Notes: generated from the sequence alone by a model not told the origin. Positions 10,162 to 24,401 are shown, numbered from the stretch's first letter. The stretch: DNA of 64,000 nucleotides from Tubulanus polymorphus (GCF_964204645.1 NC_134027.1:8482485-8546484), one strand, 5' to 3'. Program-made: numbers and translations.

Positions 10162-13100
10162 ATGATGAATAAAAGACACTCCGATGATATAAACTCTGTC
10201 TCTTCTAAGAGAGGTAAGATAGTAATAAGATAGGCATGATAATAAGTTTAAATTGTGTAGTAAGTCATAACAACAGCCAACTATCCAGCCAGGTTTAACC
10301 TGTTTTTCGGATGTATCATTCGTGTTGTTTGAACGCATGTAAACTTTTTTGGTTTCCAAAATATTTCATACCTCTCTGCAGTGTGTATGAAATGAAATTG
10401 AACAAAATGTAGATTATACGTCAATCTGTAAATCTTATAAATGATTGTAAATCTGATGACTTTCCTATTTCAGTTGTTAAAAAAAAGAAGCATTCAGCGC
10501 TGAATGCTGATGACCTTAATGATCAAACCATTTTTGGAAAAGTGGTCAAGAAAGCTGGTCTGAACCTTAAAGCTGGAATGCGGCCACACGAAATACGTAT
10601 GTGGTAGTGTTTTCATAACCTGCTCAATTTCATTTGATGAGATATTTATTCATTGCTCATTTATTTAATATTCTGTAATTATTGGTACACTTCTTACCTG
10701 AATCGGACCATATATTTTTCATTTTGTAGGTGTTGGACAAGTGTATTTTCAACGTAATATCCTGAATGTATTGGAACGAAATGATAACTATCCTCAAGTG
10801 AGTCATGAAGGATTATCAGTTTACTGTTAAGCCTGCCATTATAGAACACGAATTATAAATCTGAATTATTTTGGACCAGTAATTAAGTCAGTTTTAAAGA
10901 AATGTGTTTTGATGATTGTATTTTCCATAAATTTTAAGTGAATTGTAAAAATATCAAGATAAGATTAAAAAAATCCTTCTTAAACTTATCAACATGGATT
11001 GACTAATTATCGAGTTAGATTACTGGCATAAAAGCTTAAAAGTAACCGATAATGTTTTCCTTCATAAAATAGGTAATTGACGAATTTCTTGAGGCATTCC
11101 AGGAGCACATCACAGATTCAAGCAGGTATGATATAATGAGTCGAATTTCAATGCCGGAAAAAGCATTTATTTGTTGATATAAATGTTAATGTGAATAACC
11201 CTTTCACAGATTAAAGTCATCTCTGATGCCGACTGTAACAGCCATCGAATGTGATGCGAGGTAAAAAATCTTAAACTGATAAGTCTATTCATACCTACTC
11301 AGTCTATTATTTGGTTGTTTCATTTTTTGCAATATATTCTTTCAGTGCATCCGGTGGACGCCAGGAATGTTTGATCCGCCTTCTATTAGGCGTAGATTGT
11401 TTGCAGTCGAAATTAATGTCGATTTTACTGGAAAAATTGATGGATATTGCTGATGAGTAAGTGTGGCAGATACACATAATGACCCGACTGCCTTTTAGAT
11501 GATGAAAGGTAAACTGTTATTGAATGTCTAACTTACCGCTTTCAGGCCTTCTCAAATTGGACAGTCCATCAATCTGCCTCAACTTATGCTCAATCAATTT
11601 CGATGGTTAGATCTTGTTGTGGACTCGAAGGTAAGACGTAAAATCCTTTCGCTGATATAGTCATTTTACTCATGGATCTTCTTTTGGGTGGACAAGAAAC
11701 TATTAACAACATTGCAGTAAGACAGTAACGTAGACTGAATATTCATCGCCATGAAAAACTTAAACATTGGTGGATATCCTTATTGATTCGCTGCTCTTTT
11801 TCTAATGGTTTTCGTGAAATCTTTACTAGCTGTTTTGAAGATATCTGATTTGGTTGATACTTAGGATCAGTTTATCATTTCCGAATAGATTGTTCATGTT
11901 TGATCTTGTTTTCCATTTTCGTAACGAAGGCATGCTTGGATAAAATGTTCGACATGATTTGCGTCACGTCTGTTGAAGTCCAGAAAGAAATTATCGGCTG
12001 CATTCCAGAGCTCGTAGATGATGAGAGTCATGGTGAAATTGCTAGAAAATTACGAGACCTGCTCATTACTGATGGAGAACTTACCGTGCCTATTCTCGAT
12101 GCTTTGACAAATCTAAACCTAAAGGCTGATCTTCTCACCGAGGTTTGCCATGAGTTACATAACCTTGGAGTAATCACTGATTACCCCGAGATCTAACTAT
12201 CCATGATTCTTATCCAGTGAATCAATGCTATTGTTCTTTATGAATACGTAGGTACGAAGTTCAGTCATTGGTAACATGGCGTCTATGGATGTGGAAGATT
12301 TACCGGCAGTGGTGAAATTTCTGCTACAAAGTATCGGCTCACAGGATGCAGCAGAGGTAACAACGAAAATTAGTTTTTCTAGTTCGATTTAGATTTAAAT
12401 CTCTCATCAAAGTTTGTAGTTTCTATTCTTTCAATGGATTTCAGGTTATTAAAGACATGCGAGGAAAATTAGATTTTTCCACAACTTCGATAGAAACTGT
12501 CACTCAACAGAACAGAATGTCAGAAAGGTGCACAATCCCTCATTTATGTTTTGTTATCTATATTGCTTTGTATCAGCTCATTCATGCTTTTTTTCTGCAG
12601 CTCAAAACGTGGTTGTGAAGCACTTACTCTCGATGCAATCAAAATGGAGGTGTTGTTTCGTAAGAGTGTTGCAGATGCTTGGATTAAAGTAATTCAGGAT
12701 GTGCGGACGGCGTCAGATCACTGTGTCATCGATGTATTTTTGTTGTTAATTCTATACAATAATGCCCAGTCAAAGAGGAAGAATGCCGTCGAAAGTTTGT
12801 TCCGTAACAAGATTAGAGCAGGACACTTTACCGAGAACCTTTTGCAGACGGCATTCAGATCATACAGAAAGGTATGTTTTTATTAATAGAAATCTTGAGT
12901 ATAATGTTCAGTTAGGCAAACCTCTTATTTCATCAGAATGCACCTGGCAAGATATGCTCTGCACCTTTTATTTTCAGATACTGCGTGATTGTTTTAACAG
13001 TATATTGACACTTGCTGAAGTTCTCTTGCGGTCCCCTGAACCTGTTATTTGCTTCTTTGCTATGTCTATGTACAAACAAGCCGTTATAAACTTCGATACA

Positions 13101-16100
13101 GCATGTCAGCAGGTAATAATATGAACACTTTCACTTGTTTATTATCCAACTTTGAAGAAACAGTTATCTTAAAAAGTTTTCACGTTCTGTCGATATTATC
13201 TTTTTGTTAGGAAGTGATAGCTAATCTTGTTACCCATATTGGTAGTGGTGTTGAAGGTGAAGTTGATTCATCATTAGATATTCTCGGTTTTTTGGCTGAA
13301 AAACACTTCAAATTGTTGAGCCCTTTTGCCATATTCATTAAGGTTCGTAATTGAAACATTCTTTTTTCCAAAAAAAAGCTTATAGGCGATATTTCTTTTG
13401 TCACAATTTTGCTGTTAATATGTGAATGTTCTCTTTTCAGGGTGTTTTAGATCATTTAGACAATCTTTCCATGGGTCAGATCCGTAAATTGTATTCCACC
13501 CTCAGCATACTAGGCTTTTCTAGCCAAGATGAAGGTACTCTGATTCAGGTAAGGAAAGTTATTGAAAATCATTTAAGATTTTCTATTGGTATTAAATGTC
13601 TTTGTCTTTTTGGTCCACATGGGAAACCAATGTCCCTGTGGGCTTTTCATCCATTCATTCAAATTATCCAACCGTCCATTTGCCAGTAGATGGAACCAGT
13701 TTAGGTTTTGAAGTTTTGTAGGCATTCCAATGGATTGTCTGGGTACACGGTTTATGCATGTACCTCCCCTGGACACATTTCCACTTAAAAACTGCTCATG
13801 GTTAGATGTATGTTCACCAGTGGGCGTTGAATAGCAGAATAACATGGTATTTTCACATATAATTGGTACTTAGGCATGTTTTGTTACCACGATCAGTAGC
13901 AAAATTGTAGCTGATGACATGTTTCAAGGTAATTGGTTTCTGTATAAGTTAACCAGAGGGAGTTGAATAATGGAATAACATGGTTTTTCCATATAAGTTG
14001 GGACCTACTTGTATGCATATTTTGTAACCACATTAAATTGCAAAATTCTAGCAAGTTCTATGATTGTGATAAGTTTCATCGATCACTGTATTTGTTCACC
14101 TGTGTTGATAATTGAAACTGTCAGATTGTCAAGCATTTCACCAAGTGGGCTTGATGTCCCTTGACCGATTCGCTTTAGTATGCTTTTAGATAATGAATGC
14201 TGTATGATATTAAATTTTCATTTTTCATTGCCAGGATGATATGCATATAATCGTCAGAAAGCAGTTGTCCAATAACACACTCAAGTTAGTTTATAGTCAA
14301 GTCTTTTTCTACCTGATTCTTAAAGTGTAACACAATATGATACATATATTGCATCTTGTAGATATAAGAGAATGGGAGTTATAGGTGCTATAATGATGGT
14401 GAAGTGTCTAGGACGAGATAGGTAAGTCTTAAGAAAGCCTAGATTTTTAGATTTGTTTGTTAGATAGGGAATCCTTACATACTGCTATGTTTACTATACC
14501 ATGATTCATAGGTAGGTCAATTTGCATTAAGTTCAATCTTTTTATTATTCAGAAATGGAAAACTACCGGATGACATTTTCAGACAAGTTGTGAATTTGTT
14601 AAACTTGGTGAACACGAGCTGTACAAAATTCCCCGAAGCCTTGTGTTTATTCATAGACGAACTGTCGAATCTCATTCAGAGGAATTGCATTCACCAGCGA
14701 ATTGAAGTACTTATGAGATCAGGCTTAGTTGCCAGGAAAATACCTTCCACAAATCTTTCATGCAAGGTCCCTACGACTCCTTGATTCCTTTAAAACTCCT
14801 TCAAAACAGAAAATGCTTTTAGAGGTGCTTGAAACTCCTTTAATTTGAACAAAATGCCCAAAACTCCTTCAATTTTGAGAAATAGGCAATTAGAAATTTT
14901 TGTCTAATTTGTAGTTGTATTGTAGACTACCCCTTAATCGATACAGTTGGTACCTGTATTTTTTTTACCCAATTAGGCAGTTACTGAATTAGAAACCAAG
15001 TTTAGAAGTGTAAAGGATAAAAATTTGCAGAGAGATGTACCGATTTAGGAGGAGTTTACTGTAGTTGAGATATGAAAGTGATGCAGACACTTCCTCGAAA
15101 TTTGAAATTCGAAATTTTCTCCTCTTAAACTCCTTATATCCAGAAATGAATGATCTGTAGGAACCTTGTCATGAGAAAAATTTAACGCCAACAGAAGTGA
15201 AGAGTCAGTTCCTAAGTTGTTATCCAATTTGTGTAATTTTTCAGAACTGGGTGAATGATAATGTTATAAAAGATTTTGAAGATGATGTTGTCGTGGATTA
15301 TACACCAGATGAAGACTTAGGGTAACCCTATGCACCTTATACATATTTCCATCTGGAAAATTATATTTGAAATAATGTAGATATGTATATATCAACAATT
15401 AGTACTTTTATATATGATTTTAGAACAAATATTCTACCGATGGAGATATTGTACAACCTGGATGACGATTCAGAAGGTGGAATAGCCGTAAATATTCTTC
15501 CAATTGCTGTTAATTATCTCTCCAAATCTAAAGTAGACAAAGCAAAAAACTCGAGGTAACCACCATCATCATTAGTTGATCTTTAGGTTGTTTTTTGGTT
15601 GCAGATAAATATCTATATGTCTTATGTACCGCAGGGTTATTTCGCCATTGTGTATTGTTCCACAGTACAGATTATTGAAAGTCTGCACATCGCAGGCTCA
15701 TGAAGGTGACCTGGAAGAAATCAGTGCTACTTTGGGTAAATATCATTCATATTCCTGTTGGATGTCTACTGATTAAGTATCGTAGATGTGGGTTGTATGT
15801 ATTCCTGGCCAGCCTGTCACAGTCATCATGAGAATGTATTTCTATCATTTTGTTACAAATTGTTTGAATGATGTACCGGTACATATATATGTGAACATTC
15901 GAGAACTGAAAATGCATTTCTTTTTGATAAAGGTTGCCCATTGATTTTGCCTGCACATCATTTATACGACAAGCTGGAGTCACTGAGTCGGCAAGAGAAG
16001 GAACTCATATGCGCCACATTGTTTTATGCTCATAACTGGTTCATTGAGGTATTTCTGTGTGAATTACGGTGTGATAAATCTTCTTCCTGCTTGTCAGACT

Positions 16101-19100
16101 TAGTCTAGATATTTGGAAAAATATCTATATTTTTCCAGGCCATTAATTCTTTCGCTGAAGTCACTGATGCTGATTTAAAGGCTAAAGTGATCAGCAGACT
16201 TCACAATATTATAGAGGTCCGGAAACTTCTGCAAAAAGCACTTGCAGGTGGGTACGCTTGCAACTTAACTATCCGCAACCAAAGATCATTGTTTGAAATA
16301 CCGGTAAGAACGTTCGCATTGTATACTGTTTAGTGACTCCGAATTTCAAGCCACCCCCTGCATGTTTCGATGTATCTGATGACGTTCAGCCTCCGCTAAC
16401 TGGTGGAACTTCACAAGGAAAGAAAGTTGGCAGAGGAAAGAAGAGGTGAAATTAAATCAATTTTTTATCTGTTAAGGAATGTATGAATTATTCTTTCATA
16501 GCATATACCGTGAATTGCGTCAGACTTTGAAATAGCAGTTTCTTCTCTTCAATAAGGAAATCTGGTAAAGAAAATAAAGGGGATGATAGCATTGTTGCCA
16601 CTCAGCTTGATAAGGTAATAAATAATGAATCAGGATCATGCATAATTCTGTGTACAGTGAGTACCCTAATTGTTTAGCTCATGCATTCTCTTATACCTTT
16701 ATATTAGACGATGGATACTCAGATACAGGATAAATCAGTTTTAGAAACACAGCAAAAACCGACTGATAAAGCCAGTAGTAGCGCATGTACAGTTGATCTG
16801 ACGTTATACTACAAATATTTCAGGTAAATCAAAATCGCCCTACAACAGAGGAAAGCCGAATCTGGGCTTCTAGTGTATGTTATAATTCTTTTATTTTTCA
16901 GGGAGCTAGACATGGGTGTATTTAAGATTCTTAGAAGTGGTGCTATATCTAAGTCTTCTCTTAATGACAAGGTTTGTTGGTTGTAATGCTTTCCTGTAGA
17001 TAAATTCATTTTACGGTACTGCATAATTTCAAGTTTGATTTGTTTGTCTAGGAAATGACAACTCATCGGGTTCAACCGGCTGAACTTGAATTTCTGTTGA
17101 GGGATTTGACCCGAAAACTGGAGCATTCATTAATTGCTTCGGTTTGTAAAAGACGCAGCTTTTTAAAGGTTCGTTTCCTTTCTGATCGCTGAAAATTCAC
17201 ATGAATCCTTACATGAAATGATGAAAAATGTACATGCAAGATGAAGAATTTCCTTAGATTCTTAAGTAAATGATTATTATCTTTAGACCAAAGCGGACAA
17301 AAATGCTGGATTTTCGCTGTTGAATCTACACACACCGCAACGTGTAGCTGAACTCGCCGTGAAACTATTGCCTACAATTTGCGATCATATCGAAGGAGCT
17401 TCGGCATTTTTCCAGACTCTGATGGCTGAGAATGATGGGATAATGGATGGACCGGGCAGTCACTCGATTGAAGCGATCCAGATTGGGAATTGTTTATGTC
17501 TTCTATTAGAATCCCTAACAATTATCTTAAGCTGGTGAGATACTCAGATTTCAAAAGAAAATTTTAGGGTATTATGGGTAAATGAATTGTGATGTAATTG
17601 AATGAAAATAACTGTAGGAATGGTTTAGTTATGCCAGAGAATACTAGCCTGTTGAAGGATGCTCTCCTAGCCATTAGTTCTCGTACTACCACGGATAATA
17701 TTTCTCAGCTTCCCATGCAATCTATGGTCAAGTGAGTTCATAACATTACATCGAGACATACATCATCTATCGTATCAATGATATTGTTTATCATGTCAAT
17801 TTAAATCATATCATATATTTGTGACAAGAAAATAAATTTGCTTTTAGGCAAACGTTCAAGTATATCGAAGGATTTTCAACATCTTTACCTACACTGATGT
17901 CTGCTGTTAGTACTTGCAAACTGCTGGTTGTTGTCGCCAAAAAAGCCAGAATTCAACAGCTTAATTCACAAATCGGTATGCCTTCCTTCTTACACTGGCC
18001 CCATTCATCAGTTTGAAGATTATGCCTAAGAAACATTATAAATACTTCTGCTTTCTGTATATTGCGATAAATGTCTTCTTAAGTCTTTGATTAAGATTCT
18101 TATTAGTAGAGTTTCCTGATCAAATTTGGCATTCGATAGAGATACTTATGTCACATGTCGTTTTTCAGGGGCTTTAGCTAAAAGCTTCTTACATCAAGAA
18201 TGGATGGGTGCAGATGGTGAAAGGGAGAAAGGGTCACAGTGCAATGAAAATTTACAAACATTACTCAAATTATTTCTTACTTACTCCGAAGACAATCTGG
18301 CTGCGTTGGAGAATCTTGCTGTAGTTGCCATGCCGGAGATTTTAGAAGGGGATAGGAACACTAGCTCTACAACCTATCCTACCCTGAACAGGTATAAGGG
18401 ATTATTTGTTAAAACGTATAATTCATTCATAGGGTGCATTTAGATATCACTGGACGGAGATTTTAGTTAAGATATCTTGAGTAGACAAGCCACATTTTTC
18501 GATTAGTAATTGTAAGGCTCAAATGATCGAAAATACTAAAAGGTTATCATGGTCTTATGTATTAAAGGAGCACTTATCCTGTATTTTACCGATCAATGTT
18601 GACTGAACTTGTGAACTGTGTGAGAAGTTTGGATCCAGTAAAATTGACGGATAGAATCCAGGTTAGATTTCTGTTTTCCCATGCATTCAAGCCCATTCAT
18701 TAGTTTACAGTACATGTTCAATAATATTTAGAGAAATTTTGGTTGCAGGTGAAAATGCAATATTTTGTCAAGTGGAATCTGGCTGTTCGTATATTCCAAA
18801 TATTAGTAAACCTAATAAAGGTATATAATATGCCGTAGATCTCATTTAATGGGTGTTTATTTCTATAGTATTGGACTATTCTATAATGAACTATGATTTA
18901 ATTTCAGGCCTTTGATGCCCGGTCAAACCTGAATTCTTTGTTGAAGGTGAGTTAGGAATCTTGCATTAGTCGCGTAATACCCACATAATGTAAACTATAT
19001 TTAGATTGTGGAGCTTTCAAATTTTGTATTTTGATTCATTTCAGTCTGGACGGTTGTTTCTGGAGATATTTATGCGACATGGAATGCCTGTACTCGATAA

Positions 19101-21579
19101 TGTATTTCGTACACATCGCGAGGACGTTCAGAGTTTACTGAAGAATCTACAGAGTAGTACAAGAGCCTTACATCACATCTGTGGTCACTCAAAGGTGCAG
19201 GAAGCTTAGCAAATAACAAGCGCCTGATTATACTTAAAACAAGATTTAAGAAATTTGCGTATGATACTTAATACTAGTACCAGCAATGAGCGACAATTAT
19301 CTTAATTTTATTGTTTCTTGTTGAATATATGGTTCAAAGCTAAAACCATTTCTTGCGCTTGCATCTGTCCCTGCTGATAGAATTAACTTATTAATTCAAT
19401 TGCATTTCATTAACATCGTAGATGCCTGGACATCCCATGAACAGCCTTAATGGCTCTGTCCCTATCATCAATTGAATTTTGATGATAAAAATGATTTTAA
19501 TAATCATATTAGTTACTACAATTCAAGCTTAATATCCACCCATCATTTTTCAGATTATGAAGGATGTGACGCTAACTAATCAAGTTCCACCTGTGAAGAA
19601 GTGTTTAGAAATGTTCGTCTGCCGTGTGAAGCAAATGCTGACCGTGAACAAATGCCTCGAGGCTTTCTGGCTTGGAAATCTTAAAAACAGAGACCTAAAG
19701 GTAACGATTAAATTATCATTTCAGTTTCATCTGAAATAGATTGACATTGTTTGATGTGTCAAAATGATACTTAAAAGGCATTGATTTTCTTTTAATACTG
19801 TTGTTTGAAATTACATGGTGTAGTTTGGTGTCGTTTTATGAATGTGCTTTTTTATACATTTTTACAAAGGGCGAAGAAATCGTTTCACAGAGTACCATGG
19901 CAACGAATGGTGGGCAAGATGATACAAGCAATGATATTCCAGAGGCTTTGTTAGACGACGATAGCGAAAGTGAAGTTGTAAGTACCGTTTTTGAATTCGG
20001 ACTCTTATTGAAGAAAAAAGAACGTATGATAAGATTATTTGATGCTCAAGGTGAAGTGTGAAATAACGATAATAAGTGATACAAGAATATCAAAGAGAAT
20101 GACTGTAAGCCAAGGGGAAAAGAACTATTGAACTATTTGAACTGTTTATCTGTTTTCTAAGCATGTAAGGCATTTTGAGATTTAATCATTACACTCTTCA
20201 ACTTTGCGGGCTAATTATAGCACTGTCATTGGACCACACCTAGATACCACTGATGAGACAAGTGGCGTGTTTTCCTTGTTAAGCCATTTGTCATAATGCC
20301 AGTCTGTCTCATTTTACATTGCGTCATTGTGTCAGCCTTTCAACCGTAAATAGTTCAGCTGTTGAAAACGAGCCTTGACACTCATGTAATGAACAACTTT
20401 TGAAAAAATTGTTCTCTATGTTGCTGTATAGACCATATCTCCATTCCCCATTTTTTCTAGTTGGATAATGTTGATCCAGATTAGAAATTGAATTCAAGGG
20501 TTTCGTTTTCCAAGGAGGATCTCGTCCAGGAATTAAATTGTGCTAATCAATACGTGTATTGACGATTAGTGTAGTTTCTTGTTTCAAAGTCATTAGGAAA
20601 TTAATTGTGCATTAATCTATATTAAAGGACCCAGAGCTGGTATATAAGGCTAGACAACTGAGTTATTCAGTTTGAAAACAGCTGTTAAATTGGATTGAAC
20701 CCAATGCTTTATTGTATGCATATAGTATGCACATATGTGCAAATTTCCAATAGACTGTCGCAATGGTTTAGTGCGATTTGTCCAAGAATTTAGACTGATA
20801 ATCTAGAAAACAATTTCCTGTGAATACATTTTCTTTTGCTGCAATTTCAATTATGAATTGGCAGGTAGAATCAATAGGCGAGTTAGATATTTCGCAGATA
20901 TTTTTGATTTTTGATATCATAGCATATCGTACTGCCGTTAGATAGGTCAAATTCCATCGGAAAACACTTACACTGGGAAACCTTATTGAGTATTCGGTTT
21001 CAAATCACACCAAATGTTAGTTTAGGAGAAGACTGTTAATAGACTTACTACTGCTTCAGATTAAGGAGCTAAAGGAAATGAGTGTTTGAAATATGCATTT
21101 TAAGGGAGGTTGATAGATTAAGAAATACAGGGAGATGTACTGTGTCTTGTAAGCACTTCTGGGCTGGGTGTAATTTCTAGTCTGATTATATTGCAGTCTA
21201 TAACATTGATATAGATGTGCCATTATATATATGGAGATTTAGAAGAAGACCGGATAGGCTAGGTGTAGATAACGAAGTACGAGCGCATTTGAACTGTTAG
21301 GATTAATGTTCCTATGGAAATACTTAATCATTACCTGAAGACTGTATGGTTAATACAGTAAACCCCACCCTGGTCAATTCGGACTTATTCGATTTATTGG
21401 GAACAATCTAAAAATCGGATTCAATTTTGGATAGCGGCTATGTTAATGCGATCCACCATTAACTCTAAACATGATGCTCAATCAACTTCTATTTTTCACG
21501 ATTGCAGGAAATGGATGCCGAAGAAGAAAAGGACAATTCCGGGTCTGGAAGTGACGAATCGTACAGCGAAACGTATTGA
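10162..21579 (+). CDS. FANCD2: Fanconi anemia group D2 protein (FANCD2)
   Basis: FANCD2 is clamped on DNA with FANCI and monoubiquitinated to license crosslink repair. Thirty-eight exons join in phase to 1418 aa, close to vertebrate length: 10162-10213, 10474-10596, 10730-10797, 11073-11125, 11210-11260, 11346-11456, 11546-11630, 11930-12142, 12252-12356, 12445-12527, 12601-12871, 12978-13112, 13211-13342, 13441-13548, 14235-14284, 14362-14421, 14553-14706, 15245-15321, 15424-15555, 15635-15735, 15933-16048, 16139-16247, 16334-16445, 16557-16614, 16708-16823, 16902-16971, 17052-17168, 17287-17534, 17618-17731, 17848-17975, 18169-18391, 18568-18661, 18749-18820, 18908-18946, 19045-19194, 19554-19700, 19870-19977, 21508-21579. 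Diagnostic segments are [34 protein letters not shown] and [18 protein letters not shown]539 (14259-14261) aligns with the ubiquitinated lysine (human K561). The N-terminus has basic clusters and the tail is acidic. The vertebrate ATM site near residue 222 is not an SQ here. The first of two tandem ATGs is used. Confidence 0.96.
13810..14125. repeat. Diverged ~140-bp tandem duplication in FANCD2 intron 14
   Basis: The unit starting near 13812 (accagtgggcgttgaatagc, aataacatggt, ttgttaccac, gcaaaatt) recurs from about 13950 (accagagggagttgaataat, aataacatggt, ttgtaaccac, gcaaaatt). A third partial start follows near 14095 (gttcacctgtgttgataatt). The copies have diverged and lie entirely within the intron 13549-14234. 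Confidence 0.7.
14766..15230. repeat. Dispersed repeat E, copy in FANCD2 intron 17
   Basis: Two blocks match the region 45270-45560. Block 1 is a run of actcctt units ending in caattttgagaaatagg. Block 2 contains gacacttcctcgaaat followed by ctccttgat- or ctcctt-like sequence. Order and orientation of the blocks are the same in both copies, so this is one repeat family. It lengthens intron 14707-15244. Confidence 0.75.
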
Positions 21580-21781
21580 AGACAATCACTTATGAACAAT
21601 TCCTATTTTGTAATTCGAGATTATTGCATGATATACGTGTATATATAGGCTACAATGTATATGACAAGATTTCTGTGAACGCCCTTGCATTGCATTTATA
21701 ATTACATTGAGATGCATTTTCTATCGATTTTTTGCATTTGACGAAAGAGAAACTGAAAACAACTGACATACAAATGATTGT

Positions 21782-21843
21782 AATAAATTCACGCTATTTT
21801 TTATCGAGATGATTATGCTTTCATTTTTGTTATGAAAAATAAA
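21782..21843 (+). terminator. Poly(A) signals of FANCD2
   Basis: AATAAA occurs at 21782-21787 and again at 21838-21843, about 200-260 bp after the FANCD2 stop codon. Confidence 0.6.
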
Positions 21844-22313
21844 CGAGTATATGGGAAAAACGTCTTAAAGAGTTACGATCGCCATCTTTCGAATCGAACC
21901 CCTGTGTTTATTGAGTACTTCTGATTTGAATGGACACGCGTGGATTTTCGGAGACGGTCAAATTCTTATAAGGAAAGTTTTTGAAACCTGTTAATTTGTT
22001 TTCAACATTCAATATTTATTACAAGAAGACAACATTCTACACAAATTACATACGTAAAAATGCCTGTTAATGGAAAGTGTTTATAGCAAGAGGCGTGGAT
22101 GGACCCCTCCTTATCATTCCAGAGCCCGAAGCACCATATACGCATCAGACTGATTAATTATTTGAAACTGTGGAGTTGATATTGTCAAAACTATTGATTC
22201 AGCAGCCACCGGAATAAATATGCTACTTCACACCAATAAACACAAATTAGAACTGCTAGCGAAAATACATGTATTTAGGTACATTAGTCAATTCGAACTG
22301 GTAATTACCAACA

Positions 22314-22447
22314 CCAGGGGCCGGTTGCTCAAAAGTCGGTTAAAGATAACCAGCGGATAGATACCATAGTAACAATAAACTTTTAATTGTCACTATGTCA
22401 ACTATCCACTGGTTAGCTCTAACCAACTTTTGAGCAACTGGCCCCAG
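22314..22447. repeat. Foldback MITE, family A, copy 1
   Basis: The ends pair ccaggggccggttgctcaaa with the reverse complement of tttgagcaactggccccagg. Pairing continues inward through the gataaccagcggatag / ctatccactggttagc arms, so almost the whole element folds. Related copies lie at 39973-40063 and 49924-50078. Confidence 0.85.
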
Positions 22448-24401
22448 GTAACTATAGCTATTAGCCGCGATACCTCGAGCATTTTTGGCCCGTGAGTTAT
22501 GAATCATTACATGGTCATTAAATGACCACGTACCTGCGTACCACTGGAAGATATATCATTTGAAAAAAAAATGTTAATCTACTTACAAAACTTACACACT
22601 AACCATAGCTTTCTTTCTTTGCCTTTCTACATTCGGAAAATGTAAAAGCTCTATACATAAACTCAATTCCTATAACATATCTTTGAAAAGGGATATGATG
22701 TAACATACCATATCATATATTAAAAACATGATGTATATCTATAGATGATATCAATTCGACTTTTTAAATGTTCTAATAACTACAATATCGTATTTGAACA
22801 CCTATACTAAATTTATTAATATTCATACATACATATATATATATACGTTCAGCGAAACTGAAACTAAACCTACGATTGCGTGTCGTCACATCTGGCACTC
22901 AAAAAAAACTTATCGATACAAAAGTACGACCGAATAACTTCAAGCGACCAACACTACAAAGAGCTTACGTACGCGCGGATATTTCTTTATACGCAGCAGG
23001 ATTAGTTGCACAATTTTAATATCTTGTTACGGTAAGTAGTAAAACCAATATGAAATCGGATTTAGCGAGGTATTTTTAACATACACCAACTCAAATCCAG
23101 TTACCAATTAACTAATCTGTTTTAATGAGCTATAAGTATATCTTGAATTTATGCTAAAGCTTGTTTACATGAATACATTGATTGCTTTGCATTACTAGCC
23201 GAAGAAAAATTCCTTGGAAGTGGTTAAGTTAATTAAACATTACCTTTTGCCAAATTGGGGGCAGAATTTGATATAAACGATTAAATAGTTAGTTATCTGT
23301 GTATCCAATGTACTTTGATAAGAATCAATCATAAACCAACAAAGTTATCCAACAGCAAGTCGAAGTTTATTCAGCATTTAGTTACTCAGCATCTTTTACT
23401 TTTTCCTACTGTCGGCTTACAATTTCTCCACCATAGAAGCTTGTTCAGAACTCTTCACGACTCTATCAAAACTCCCAAACCTCTCCCAAAACTTTAATGT
23501 TTCGATTGGCATCTCTTCCTAGAATTGATATTTCAATAATCTTTTTGATAAAGTCTTTATTTCGTACAAAAAGTGCAGACTAGTGGAGAAAAAAGAAAAT
23601 ACACAAATACAACAAAAAAATCCATATTCATATGAAAAAAAGTACGGTGTTTACTACAGTCTGATACAAACAACTTTCATGGACAAACATCACAGATATA
23701 CAATGGTAATTCATAACTTTTATTTTATCTTTACTAAATTGAAAGTTAGGAGATGGATAAAGCAGTGCACGAATTAAGTTGAAAATATGCTGCTTCGATT
23801 CAACCGAGGATAGCGAAAGCTGGATATCTGGAACAATGGTTAAAAATAGTTAGTTTGTTTGTATCTATTAGAAATATGATTTAAGCTGTAACTCACAGGT
23901 GAATTACTACCATAAAAAGCAAGGTTGCCACTAAAACCTAATACTGGGTTATCTGAATTTATAATATTTCTAAGAGAACTGAATTTTTGTGAAACGATTC
24001 ATGATAGGGAAGTTAATAATATTGAAGAGTATGATTTTATTGTGAAAATGATTTACGACAGGAAAGTTGATAATATTCAAAAATATTCAATCAAGGTGGA
24101 TTTGTACCAGGATGATTGATTTAGCTTTTATAGGTATCAAACAGTAATGAATGATGATATCATTTATGTATCCAATTGACTACGCATCCAAAATTAAAGA
24201 TTCGTTTCTTTTAAATTCGATCAGTAAAACCGCTAGCGCCTGACGAATTTTTTGTTTTATTAGATTTATTTAATAGTGAATAATGATAAATAATCTTTTT
24301 TTTTGTATCGTCGATCCGATAAACTGTCACGCTAATCAATTGTTTAATCATATAATTCTAATTCAAAATTTAACCGTATCGTCACCTGTGCGCGATAAGG
24401 A

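Noticed and set aside
12309-12320. FANCD2 lysine in AVVKFLLQS considered as the ubiquitination site
   Set aside because: By residue order it aligns about 270 residues before human K561; the site is K539 in IIVRKQLS.
21885-21905. B-box-like sequence on the minus strand after FANCD2
   Set aside because: The surrounding sequence gives no cloverleaf and no A box.
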